DNA of 64,000 nucleotides. It comes from Haliclona indistincta (taxonomy: Eukaryota > Porifera > Demospongiae > Haplosclerida > Chalinidae). Made by a program: the position numbers and the translations under genes. Within the stretch, counting starts at the first letter, position 1, and the number at the start of each line of letters is the position of its first letter. This document shows, piece after piece, positions 34,201 to 43,916 of this stretch. Below the pieces are notes generated by a model. It saw nothing but the letters and a program-made list of their open reading frames with translations, ran no database searches and was not told the DNA's origin. The stretch covers positions 8,341,202 through 8,405,201 of the forward strand of contig OZ024788.1 of NCBI GenBank assembly GCA_964017065.1, in the 5' to 3' direction.

Positions 34201-37200
34201 GAAACGAATACTTGTACTATTCGACTATTCGATCGTTTTGACAGTATTCGAATGCTATTGCAGCTATTCAAATATTCGTTTTAAAGTCTTTTAGCGGTTG
34301 GGAAACTTGGGCTATTTGTAACCAGTCCACAAATCAAGCCTGAGCCCTGACTTTATGTTGATATACAACTTTCTAACATATTTTGTTCTTGCGCACTGGT
34401 TGCTAGAGCTAGTTTTATTCCGATAATAGAGTATTCGACTATTCGTTCATTTTAGCTAGTGACTATCACTATTCGAACATGAAAATGTGTTATTCGTTTC
34501 AGCCCTAGAATAAATTGCGCAAAATGTGTACCAGAAATCTCCGTAACTTGCGGTTTAAATCAACGTGATGCCATGGCACGCCCATTTAATTACATGCATT
34601 TATGGCTACTTTGTGGTTAACTTTAGTTGCTACTAAGCATAGGATCTTGGCAATTCCTAAAAAGTGTGGAACACTTACATCTTTGTATAGCTCAAGGCAT
34701 ATGCATGAGATGTGAAGTTGTGAACGTCTATTAAGGTGGCGCTTGATCGGAAACAGGAAGTAGTTAATATTATTCATACTTTATGCAGCTACCCTTTCTT
34801 TTTTCTACAATACTTTCAGTTATAGAGTTTTTGTGTGTGATGCTCAGTCACCTAGTGGTCTTCTATTATTATTCCAAGTTTGAGTGCTGTTGCATAAACA
34901 GATTAGCGGGACAGACGACGCCTGCTGGCGAGCACTATGTGCGACAGCGACACAAGACAGATGAGAATTTGCCTTCTTGTGCTTCACATGCATTTGCATC
35001 ATTTTCCCCGAAAAAAAAAGCCTGGTTTCTTGAATATTAGCCAGTTCTGCCACTCACGAGTCGATATGCAGCTATTACACGGAAGATATAGCTTACTTCG
35101 TTAAATCAATGCAAATGTCTATGGCCCGATGTCTAAGGGACTCAATCCAGCTAGAAACAGCAGCCTGCGTCAAGGAACAGCAGACCATTGTGTACCTAAG
35201 AACTGTTCTCATTAGCCGCCATGATGGTGAGCGCTAGCCTCGTACCCAGGCTCTCGGAGTGGACGGCGTGGGTGGCTATTAGATCTATAGAGAGCCTGGT
35301 ACGCATTGCATGCGCATGCGCGAAAATGACGTAATGTAACCATCTGATGGTTACATCGTATACTACAGTAAACTACTGTTGATGTCCGTGCACTCTTACT
35401 TATATCGGGATACTCATTGTTAGTTTTGAAAAAACACAGAAGGAGCAGTGTTTAGGCCGACTAAGCATGCCATGATGAAGCATTGTACTGCTGCGAGCCA
35501 TATCGAACGCCACGAGTGGCAAATATTCTCAATTTTGGCCTGATTTCGACAAAGTCTGACAGATCTCCAATTGCTCAAAATTTTGTCGCGTGTACCTGGA
35601 AAAGCGGCCAAGTAGATGCAGCAGCTTGCCTGAGCGTGGTTGGATCCCAAACAATATTTCCAGCATTGTTCGCATTAAGGTGGCAGTATACCGTCTGGGC
35701 GTGGCTGCAGTGGTTTCGAAAACAGCTTGCTATCCAGCTAGGAGACAAAACTAAGCGCCAAAAACCAGCTACATGTCGAAAAGATAGGTAAACAAAGCTG
35801 TTTTGCAAGTATTTCGAACGCACCTCGTACCATCGTTAGATACACAACCCATTAAGATCGATGATCCATTCACCAAAAATCTCTCCACGGGAGTCTTCGA
35901 GCAAGATAAAACAGTATTCACGATGCTTTAAACGTTTTCCCGAGGGCCAGACGAAGAGTTTTTCCTGATAAATTCTTTGAGTTTTCTAAAAACGCAAAAT
36001 ACCGCAAAACAAGCCCTGGAGCTGCACCAACAATAGGCCATTCCCAATAAGAGCCTAAAGAATTTCATTAGCGTTAATGACTGGCAAATTGGCTTCCAGG
36101 CTAGCCTGGAGTGCGAGATGATTACGTAATGGCTGGTGTTTATACACGAATTTATATGGCGCTTATGAGAAATATAGCGATACTTTTAGCGTCTGTGTAG
36201 CGATCTCCGTAAACCGCACGACCGCGTGGCCTTGCTTGCCGTCTTCGTCCAAGCACGCTCTGTGGAAGGATAAAGATTCCAAGAGGATAGGCACCGGCGT
36301 TGGCGAGCTACAGACGCACAAGCAAGGGCTACTTAGCCTGCTACCTCCCGTGATACACAAGCCACCAGCGTAGTTGTGGGATTGTCTTGGCTTCCAAGGG
36401 TTCCTCCAAAGTAGCTCCCTCAATATCTCCGTCTTCCAGATACACAGCAACTGCATCCTGAGAGCAGCTTGCACTAGTAGTGGCCATCTTTTTCGGCGAA
36501 GTAGCCCTTGCTTGTGCGTCTGTAGCTCGCCAACGCTGGTGCCTATCCTCGCGGAATCTTTATCCTTCCACAGAGCGTGCTTGGATGAAGACGGCAAGCA
36601 AGGCCACGCGGTTGTGCGGTATACGGAGATCGCTAAACAGACGCTAAAAGTATCGCTATATTTCTCATAAGCGCCATATAAATTCGTGTATAAACGCCAG
36701 CCATTACGTAATCATCTCGCACTCCAGTGCTGGGTAGGCAAGAGCTGTACGCCCACGCATACATTCCACGCATACTTTGCTCTTATTGGGAATGGCCTAT
36801 TGCGTGTTCTCAAGCATAAAACTGCAATACGAGTCGATATTCAAAAAATCTCTTCGTGCGGCCCTCCGTTTGCTACTGTAGAAGATGCGGGGGTCTTCAT
36901 TGCATCAAGCAAATTAACCCGTAGTGCTATTTTTGGTGAATGGTGGCAGCATCCATTACCCAAAAGCAATGCCACGCCTTCGTAAATTCTTTTTCACTGC
37001 AATCCTTCCTGAACTAGCGGCTCCTCGAATTCACAAAGGAGGGATAAGAGAACCTTCAGAGTGGCTCGACAGAGAATCTTTGAACAGAAAGACAGAACAC
37101 TTCTAATTCTAAATCCAGCAGTACAGTGTGCTTCGTGATCACTTATTATTCATTTTATTTTAAAATTTCATTTACGGTAACACACTGTGACGTCATACAG

Positions 37201-40200
37201 TGTGTTACCGTATAATGCCTATAATGCGGCGAGCGCATAACGGTATACCGCCACCTTAATGCATAAACTTATAAGTGTGGGGCGAGGGCTGTGTCTTTCG
37301 ATTATTCACCCGTGCTTTTCAAAATCTGACGCATGCGCATGCAATGCGTACCAGGCTCTCTAATAGCCACCCACGCAGCCCACCTGAGAGCCTGGGTACG
37401 AGGCTAAGTGAGCGTGCGCCGCAAATTTGTATTACGACTATTGGGCATAGCCGGTTGACGATCGATATCTATGAATAAACCGTGAATATTATTATTTACT
37501 TGCTGTTTCCGGTGAAGCGCCACCTTAAGTATAATCACCTGTCTAAAGCGACCACCTATGGCCCAACTCCGACAGGCTGCAATAGACAGGTGGACTCTGT
37601 AGGCATTTACAGTGGAACACACGAAGAGAGTAGAAAAATGTGTTTTTGACATTTTGTTTCATATCTCAGGAACCAAGTGTCCTATGATCATGTTGCAGGT
37701 ACCATTATGATCCTCTATCCTTACTGAATGTAATGAACTATATGGTTTCTTGTCACGTGACACACACATGAAACAATATGGCGCTCTTTAGAGGCATGTA
37801 GCAGAACACGTTTAGTTGGAGATCTCTGTAAGTGCTGGTAGTTAAGAGCTCATAATGGATATGTGAACTGTCCTAATGTATACGTACCTTAGACCAACAT
37901 CTCGGCACCCAGTCAGCGTTACAACAAAAGTGCGGTGCGAAAACTTGTTTTTGCGACCAGCCCCAACGTTAGGTTAGAGAACTCACGAACCTGCGGGAGT
38001 TAAGATGCAAAACTTGCTTGCTGGATAGCTTACACATTAATGATTATGAAAACACTTGCCTTGAGCGCCTTCTTCGCTTCGTCGTGAATAGCGCAGCTCT
38101 TCCGTTCGCGAGTGCTGTTTTCTTGCCGCCATCTTGCGACTTTAATGGATTTTGTGATGTCACACATTGGTTATTAACATGTGTTGCATCATAACTATTA
38201 CATTGATTCAATGTGTTTCAATAGTTATGACGTTTACACAGCCAACAATTATTATGCGTGACATCACAAAAATTCATTAAAGTCGCAAGATGACGGCAAG
38301 AAAACAGCACTCGCGAACGGAAGAGCTGCGCTATTCACGACGAAGCGAAGAAGGTGCTCAAGGTAAGTGTTTTCGTAATCATTAATGTGTAAGCTATCCA
38401 GCAAGCAAGTTTTGCATCTTAACTCCCGCAGGTTCGTGAGTTCTCTAACCTAACGTTGGGGCTGGTCGCAAAAACAAGTTTTCGCACCGCACTTTTGTAG
38501 TAACGCTGACTGGGTGCCGAGATGTTGGTCAAAGGTACGTATACATTAGGACAGTTAAGATATCCATTATGAGCTCTTAACTACCAGCACTTACAGAGAT
38601 CTCCAACTAAACGTGTTCTGCTACATGCCTCTAAAGAGCGCCATATTGTTCCATGTGTGTGTCACGTGACAAGAAACCATATAGTTCATTACATTCAGTA
38701 AGGATAGAGGATCATAATGGTACCTGCAACATGATCATAGGACACTTGATTCCTGAGATATGAAACAAAATGTCAAAAACACATTTTTCTACTCTCTTCG
38801 TGTGTTCCACTGTACCTGTGAACTACCAAATGTGACCTCATTAGACAGGATTCATGCGTTTATAATGTGCAATTACTTCAACAAATGTAGCTAACAGAAA
38901 ACTCTTCACAACTAAAATAAATTACTCATTTTTACAATGAATTGACTGATATTCAGGCTGGTGCATACATTAGTGAAAAAGTCCTCCAGTACAGTTTGTT
39001 TTACAGAAATATTTCTTAGCTTAGCAGTGTCAAGTCAACAGCAGCTGATCGTAAATGTTCGCGCCAGTCAGCATCAGCATGCATGCAGTAATCAGTAACC
39101 ACGCCTAATTGCCACGCCTACTGGCTGTAATTGACAGTGAAGTTTTGTACACTGCGTGCTGGTACGTGCGGTCGTTGTCCACATTAGGCAGGTGGTCGCT
39201 GTAGACATGTTGGCTCTAGGTGCTTTTCTATAGCTGTTTTTCGGAGAATTGTCGCGGAATTTTGTCGCGTACGCTAGAGAGAGGTGGTCGCTCTATGCGA
39301 GTGGTCGCTAAGACAGGTTTCACTGTACTAGGAAAACTTACCAGTGACAGTGTCAATTTGAAGGTGGAGTGTCTGATCGTGAGATAGTATACTTGTATTC
39401 GTTTCTGTTGTCGGCTGACCTATATAGAAAGAGCATTATCCTCACAAGAATTATCTGTACACAATTTAAACTTTTGTTTTGATGTTTTTGTTTGTACATA
39501 CGAAAACTGCTGCAGAAACAGTTGACGAATGCACTGATGAACTCATGGGACAATACCGTAGTGTCAGTATTTTTCGGGATACAAAATTTTCACTTGGAAA
39601 ATTTTAGCGGGATCAAATTTTGCGATTTGAATGAGCATAATACAAAATTGTACTGTATACAAATTTTGTGGGCTTAATTTTCGCAAATTGTTCAGCTCAC
39701 AAAATGAGTGAAAAATACTCGAACAACGGTAATCATGTTGTTATAATTGCAATCCTCGAAATCCTCTGATGATTTTAGTTGAGCAACTAAGATAAAGTTC
39801 AAAGTTGCCATCAAATTCATTAAAAAATTAAACATCTATTCTGTTCAGAAAGCAACGATGAAGTAATGAACAGATTTCACAAAACCCTCGGCAGAAGGAG
39901 CTTTGCAGCTAAAGCCAACCTGCTTGCTATTTGAAACTGCACTGCTAACCACAAGACAGCAAAGTGCTGACCACAAGGACAAGGTGTGTCAAGTGGGCGT
40001 GACCGTGAACACTGAGTAGGTAGCCATTGCTCTGGCTTTGATAGGCTTTTTCTTGAGATGTCTACGCACCCCTAGAGCTGTCCTGCAGTTTAGATGGAAT
40101 CTACAAGTACCTAGGTAGTCAACTATGAGTGCTTTTGTCGTCAGAGAGGTCAAAGACGGTCGTCAGTCAAGGTGAGCCAGCCATAACTCGGGAACGAAAG

Positions 40201-43200
40201 CAATTTAGCAAAATCCACGAGTCACATTGCAAGCCATTGTCATGCTAAGCCTGTTTATACCTTCACTGACTTTTAGAAGTGAGCGATGGTCTCTGCAGCT
40301 CGATGGACAGAACGAATGAACGAACGAATGACAATTAAAGCAAGTACCGTAACCCTCGCGCATGCGCCGAGGGTTAATTAAATGATATTATCAGACTAGA
40401 ATGAATAACAAATTTCATTTCGGTTAGATGAAGTTACACCCCTTGGTTGTCATAGTAAAAAAAGCTGCAAAACAGCGTGCAGTTTAAACGCAGCCACCTT
40501 AGAGGCCAGTACGGCTTGGCTCCGGCACAACACTTTGTGATAGTGTAAACACGGTATAAGCGGCTTTATTATTTTGTGAACTAGACTTAATTCAGAATAG
40601 AGAATGGTAGGTTGTTACTAGACTTAAATACATGACAAGCTACTCGTCCAACTCACCACTGAAAGCGTAGATTTGGTGGAGGTGTGTCTGTTCATAAGGC
40701 AGTATACTTGCACAGGTTTCTGCTACTGGCTGACCTATGTTATACAAAGGGAATTATCCTCACAGTAATAAATAGATGAAATTGACTGTACACAAGGTTA
40801 GACGATGGGTCGAGGCAACTACGAGATTTAGAGTGCCACAGGAACCGATATTGAAAATAGCGTACTTGTTTCCATGCAGTGTGTGGCACTTTGTGTAGCT
40901 CTGTGAGACACGGAAGCTAGCTGTTCAGATGGACTCACTGTAGAGAACGGATGAAGTTCATCAGAACTAGTTCCGTGGCTCACAGAGCTACACAAAATGC
41001 TATGCACTACACAAAAACAAGCATGCCATTTCCAACGTCAGTAACAGTTTTGAATATTATTACATGTAGCACACACTGACCTCCATTTTTCGATTCAGGA
41101 GATAATGTTCTTGCTTTCTTAGTTGGTGGAGAACTGACTTCATCATCTGATTTAGAAGCATCTAATGATAACAAGACACATTCAACACAGTGTATGTACT
41201 ATGATTAGTACTTTATATACATGTAGGAGATAGAGAAAGCAGAGTACAGAAAGCAGTAAACTAAGAGAAGGTTGGAAGTGGTCAATATACATGTAACTCT
41301 TTTATACTTTGTAAATGCACACTATGTGTTGTCGATTTTGCATTTTTCTAGACAGAATTTTAAAATGAGCAAGCGATGTCAGTGACGTTAATGGAATGCT
41401 TGAGCATGAATGATTAAGGTGGCGGGTACCCTTTGCTCATTAATTATTCATAAGTTTTTTACCTAAAAACGCGTTGGAGCAGCATAAAGGCAACTAATAG
41501 AGATGCCAAAGACTGTTCTTCTGCACTTGTTTTAAAACTAAACTTATAATACAAAGTACCTAGGTGGCAGCGACCAAAAAGCACATCACGAATTTTTCAA
41601 CTTTCTGAGTCAACTTTTGTCCAAGCCTAGCAGAGAAACATGAACAGATATGGCCATTCCACGCTTCTATATCCAGAGCAGGGCCCCAGATAGTCTTTTT
41701 GAGCTCCTAGTAAGTCAGTGTAGAGAAAATAGCTAGTAAGTTAAAAACCCACGACGATTTCGCAGCTTCTTCAAGCCATAACTCTTGAACGCTACTCTCT
41801 TGCCAAAAATTTCACCCTCTGGCCCTGCCCACGACTTCATACAACTGAGAAAACCTGATCATACGGTCCGCTGAACTGAGATGTTCACTAAAGTTAACGC
41901 AGAAACAGTTCACCAGTAGCGAGTCGGCCAGTAACCATGAGTCAACAGCATCAGATGTATTATTGTACAAGCCCACGAGCATATAATGTGATTATAATTT
42001 TTATCACCACAAGTTTACATTAGTTCATCTGCAATATTGAATCACTGTCATAAACATTCACTCTTATCAAACGCTCCAGTTAGATTACGTTATAAAGAAC
42101 GTTTTTCTTTGCTACCTTATTTCCGACCGGGCTTTTAAATCAGACTGGCCTCTATTCGGAGGAGGCTTCCATACGAATACATGTATGACTGTGTAATTAA
42201 AAAATTCAATCTTTTATATGGTCTTCTCAGATGTTATTGGACAGCAAAATTAAACTGTTTTAGACCAATTACATTCATTCATGACCACAATCATTGAGAA
42301 GTGCAAACATTACTGAAAAAATCTAGGTGTCTCAGTAGAATGCCACCATTTCACATACACAGCTATTACACTTTTCTGTACAGCAATCACAATGTAGTAC
42401 TAGTTACGCAATTAGAAGCCAGTCAGTGCTGACCACTAATTATGCCTCGGTGGGTGGAGCCATGGGGCATACAGTAGTTGTGTTGTCATTCTGTCAGTCA
42501 TTCCCCCTGTTACTTCAGTTTTGCGGCGTATGCTGAACAATGAGCCCTAAAACTAGCAAACTGAACAGAACTCGATATTATCTCGCTTTCCAAAATTTGA
42601 AACTTGTATGAATTTCAACATATGAAGCTTTGTTCTCGAGCTATGACATGATTTGTTACCTCACAATCGATGGCAAAACTGAAGTAACAGACGGAATGAC
42701 TGACAAACGAACTACTGTATGCCTCGTGGCTTCGCCCACCGAGGCATAATCAAAGGACTAGCTCACATCAGATGCACAGTGTTCCACAACTTATTCCTTG
42801 CTTGTATGTTGTTGCATGTCATGTGAACATAAAGGTGATGTGTACACGTGTACACTGTACCTTGAGGGGGACAAGCATCATTGATGGCTTTGGTGAGAGC
42901 TCCTGGTAGACCAGCATCAGTGATACACTCAGCAAGAGCTGACCAAGTGCGCGGAACAGCCAAATCAGTAGCATCATCATCATTACGAGACAACCAGTCT
43001 TTAAGCACCTCTCGAACAAACAGATCTTTTTCTTTGTATTCTTTTTCATACTTACGCACCACAACATCATCACTTAGTAGCATGTGAGCGAAGTCTGTGC
43101 ATTGCCATTGTTCCAATGAAGTGATCCTCTGAATAACTTTAAGGCTAGATCCATCAGCATTCCTGAGATTCAGTAGCTGCTTATACGAGGGCCTGTCGGC

Positions 43201-43811
43201 TGTATAGGTGAAAATTCATATTGAAAATTAATTTTCAAGCAAGACCGGTCCAATACACTAATTGTGGAGTAGGGTGCAATAAAGCTGTCAAATTATCAGT
43301 GACGCCATTAGTAGATGAAACCTTTCACCTCTTACACACAATATTTAGGCTTTCCATATACAAGTGAGGTATAAATGTAATGTCACTCACATGCTAGTGG
43401 TCCGGGATTTGTTTCCACATCACCGGAGATGATCAGAGCCTGAGAGATGATCACTATCAGTAGTACGAGTCTGACTAGAGCCTCTCGTAACAGACAACTA
43501 CTAAGCAAGCCACGAACTTGAGAAAAGGAGGACCAGAAGAACGAAAGGAGAGATTGCTGGAGTGAGCTGACAGCTGATGAAGTGATGATGCTAGCTGAAT
43601 GAGGTGATTTAGAGTCAGTGCTTGTGTTTATACGAGCACGTGATGACGACTGACTGGCAGTAGATGGATCTTGAGTAGCATTACGTTCACGTTTGCGTCG
43701 GCGATGAAATTTGAAAGGGATGTAGGACGAGAATAGAGTAGCCAGGAAAGCAGAGTATCCCTTGCTGTTGAAGAGCCCTATTCGAGCTCGCCACAACTCC
43801 ACAGAGATCAT
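28146..43811 (-). CDS. Gene D: 2A leader, Death domain and repeated linker exons (NACHT not found, or joins gene C)
   Basis: Exons: 43811-43391 (2A leader, Gly137|Pro138), 43199-42861 (Death-like), 41161-41081, 40734-40657, 39419-39342, 33445-33356 and 28238-28146. All are phase 1 at both ends except the first, which starts with ATG. The small exons encode Pro/Lys motifs (SSPPTKKARTLS, SSPPTKRQKTSQ, SPAKKPRKSSRP) and Q-P-x-x-E segments. No NACHT lies between 28 and 43 kb. Either the gene has lost its 3' half, or it continues into the Death exon at 26499 and ends at 11907. The frame allows the second: 2017 codons including stop. Long introns are filled with transposons. The two N-terminal exons closely resemble gene A. 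Confidence 0.55.
28613..29192. mobile_element. Two adjacent TTATACCAT hairpin MITEs
   Basis: 28613-28763 is a hairpin (TTATACCATGAAAAGGAG.. to ..TTTCATGGTATAA) with GGGCAATACGGGATT arms. 28770-29192 starts TTATACCATACTG and ends AGTATGGTATAA. Both share CTGATTGGTCAGAA-type ends with the repeat at 29520-29570. Confidence 0.6.
29270..29460. mobile_element. GC-rich hairpin repeat
   Basis: GTTATATCCCGCG appears repeatedly in both orientations, and the arms CGGGAAAGGGCGCGCTC and GAGCGCTAGCCCTTTCCCG enclose a smaller hairpin (CGAGGGCGAAGCCCGAGG). The structure is a strong potential cruciform. Confidence 0.65.
29640..30595. other. Unassigned intron DNA
   Basis: No supported gene. It includes a doubled 20-bp word (GAAAATATAGCACGGCCAGG) near 30210-30250. 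Confidence 0.4.
30596..31795. mobile_element. 1.2-kb foldback element, copy 1
   Basis: Two arms of about 570 nt are near-perfect reverse complements around a loop near 31150-31240. The ends CAGTGGAACACACG and CGTGTGTTCCAATG are flanked by TA, as in Tc1/mariner or pogo-like elements. A second copy lies at 37610-38812. Each arm contains an outward-facing mini-exon; in the right arm it is an ATG at 31273 followed by a GTAAGT donor at 31346. Confidence 0.85.
31273..31345 (+). CDS. Candidate outward first exon in foldback element
   Basis: 24 codons plus 1 nt starting MAARKQHSRTEEL, followed by G|GTAAGTG (phase 1). The copy at 38290-38362 keeps the frame and donor with small changes. In the left arms the same exon faces the other way, but it has a TAA stop in copy 1 and a GC donor in copy 2. 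Expression is unproven. Confidence 0.3.
31915..31975 (-). pseudogene. Decayed QPAEG exon
   Basis: It matches the exon 19708-19776 (acceptor CCTTAG|GT retained) but has an in-frame TAA after the His-His codons and lacks the donor end. It marks the left boundary of the segmental duplication. Confidence 0.6.
32019..32620. mobile_element. TTAA-flanked element, copy 2
   Basis: It starts TTAA|CCCTTTAACC and ends AAAGGG|CTAA. It is very similar to 24611-25208 over its length (CCACCTACTCTAGACGTCAT, ACACCACCAGGTTTTTGTAT). It is absent from the paralogous segment near 19790-19850. Confidence 0.75.
33356..33445 (-). CDS. Gene D linker exon (SPPTKRQK), duplicate of 20927-21019
   Basis: 30 codons between TTCGAAG|AT and A|GTAAGT, phase 1. 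It encodes DEKKKEDDNADDDQ then SSPPTKRQKTSQPN. It lies in the duplicated segment shared with gene C. Confidence 0.55.
33715..33936 (+). pseudogene. Retrotransposon 3'-end fragment (tentative)
   Basis: The frame GSLGTWDPENDHLLPKLGIG..KYGVMFKKRC reminds me of the C-terminal tail seen after the reverse transcriptase in animal non-LTR elements. Nothing upstream encodes a polymerase, so it is at most a 5'-truncated relic. A family search is needed before naming it. Confidence 0.35.
34194..34507. mobile_element. hAT-type MITE (314 bp)
   Basis: Ends TAGGGCTGAAACGAATA and TTATTCGTTTCAGCCCTA, with an exact 8-bp target duplication GAATAAAT at 34186-34193 and 34508-34515. Confidence 0.9.
35235..37407. 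mobile_element. AGCCTCGTACCC element inside 34735-37524
   Basis: The inverted ends TAGCCTCGTACCCAGGCTCTC and its complement are flanked by GTGAGCG(C/T), 8 bp, at 35227-35234 and 37408-37415. This fits hAT insertion. The terminus is shared with the MITEs at 14836 and 26572. Confidence 0.7.
35679..37255. mobile_element. Inner TTAA element with GGTGGC ends and palindromic core
   Basis: TTAA flanks both ends (35675-35678, 37256-37259), with GGTGGCAGTATACCG mirrored by CGGTATACCGCCACC. The core 36107-36726 is a palindrome whose arms contain GGCAAGCAAGGCCACGCGG-like sequence. The overlapping open frames of this core are by-products of the palindrome. Confidence 0.7.
37610..38812. mobile_element. 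1.2-kb foldback element, copy 2
   Basis: Ends CAGTGGAACACACG and CGTGTGTTCCACTG, with TA on both sides (37608-37609, 38813-38814). It is nearly identical to 30596-31795. It lies inside remnants of a pogo-like repeat that carries GCGACCACC words at 37550 and 39280. Confidence 0.85.
38290..38362 (+). CDS. Candidate outward first exon, foldback copy 2
   Basis: Same length and phase as 31273-31345; starts MTARKQHSRTEEL and ends G|GTAAGT. The frame is kept in both copies on this strand. Confidence 0.3.
39342..39419 (-). CDS. Gene D linker exon (QPTTE)
   Basis: 26 codons, QPTTETNTSILSHDQTLHLQ.., between TATATAG|GT and G|GTAAGT, phase 1. It is a duplicate of the next exon upstream (40657-40734). 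Confidence 0.6.
39885..40373. repeat. Dispersed repeat with CCCTCGG ends, copy 2
   Basis: Relative of 6237-6796 without the internal 141-bp palindrome. It ends GCATGCGCCGAGGG|TTAA. Confidence 0.6.
40657..40734 (-). CDS. Gene D linker exon (QPVAE)
   Basis: 26 codons, QPVAETCASILPYEQTHLHQ.., between ACATAG|GT and G|GTGAGT, phase 1. It shares TSIL/ASIL and the Q-T-L-H core with 39342-39419. Confidence 0.6.
41081..41161 (-). CDS. Gene D linker exon (SPPTKKAR)
   Basis: 27 codons, DASKSDDEVSSPPTKKARTL.., between CATTAG|AT and G|GTCAGT, phase 1. Basic PPTKKAR resembles a nuclear-localisation motif. Confidence 0.6.
41162..42440. other. Intron DNA of gene D, no gene seen
   Basis: It contains a TTAAGGTGGCGGGTA transposon end at 41414 and a family X fragment near 42360-42440. 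No supported exon. Confidence 0.4.
42441..42748. mobile_element. GAGGCATA MITE (~308 bp)
   Basis: TATGCCTCGGTGGGTGGAGCC on the left mirrors GGCTTCGCCCACCGAGGCATA on the right, and ACAGTAGTTG mirrors CTACTGTATG. It has the same termini as repeat family X but is internally short. Confidence 0.75.
42861..43199 (-). CDS. Gene D exon 2: Death-like domain
   Basis: 113 codons, acceptor CTATACAG|CC, donor G|GTACAG, phase 1. KVIQRITSLEQWQCTDFAHM..VLKDWLSRND..TWSALAECITDAGLPGAL. It is a close paralogue of the gene A Death exon, without its proline expansion. Confidence 0.75.
43391..43811 (-). CDS. Gene D exon 1: 2A leader peptide
   Basis: 140 codons plus 1 nt, donor T|GTGAGT. It is nearly the same as the gene A leader, with a shortened Ser/Thr-rich middle. 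It ends SGDVETNPGPLA. The frame is open upstream to a further ATG at 43913, but the conserved start shared with genes A and B is at 43811. Confidence 0.85.
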
Positions 43812-43835
43812 AGTCTTGGCGCCTTTCTTGCAATT

Positions 43836-43871
43836 GGAGGTGTGGTCAGTGCGGCATGCAGCACTAAATAG
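43836..43871 (-). promoter_or_regulatory. Conserved block upstream of gene D start
   Basis: The minus strand reads CTATTTAG then GCACTGACCACACCTCC, 25-60 nt before the ATG, matching the block ahead of gene A. Confidence 0.35.
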
Positions 43872-43916
43872 AACTACCAAAAGTTCAAATTCTTGTGCAG
43901 TCAATCGGCTCATTTC

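Larger units (their letters stand above)
34735..37524. mobile_element. Nested concentric transposons, outermost TTAA element
   Basis: TTAA|GGTGGCGCTT..GGAAACAG on the left mirrors CTGTTTCCGGTGAAGCGCCACC|TTAA on the right. Inside it lie, in turn, an hAT-like element (35235-37407), another TTAA element (35679-37255) and a 620-bp palindrome (about 36107-36726). Confidence 0.7.

Noticed and set aside
36163..36670. Overlapping open frames on both strands (144 and 98 codons)
   Set aside because: They are mirror images produced by the palindromic core of a nested transposon. No domain or splice support.
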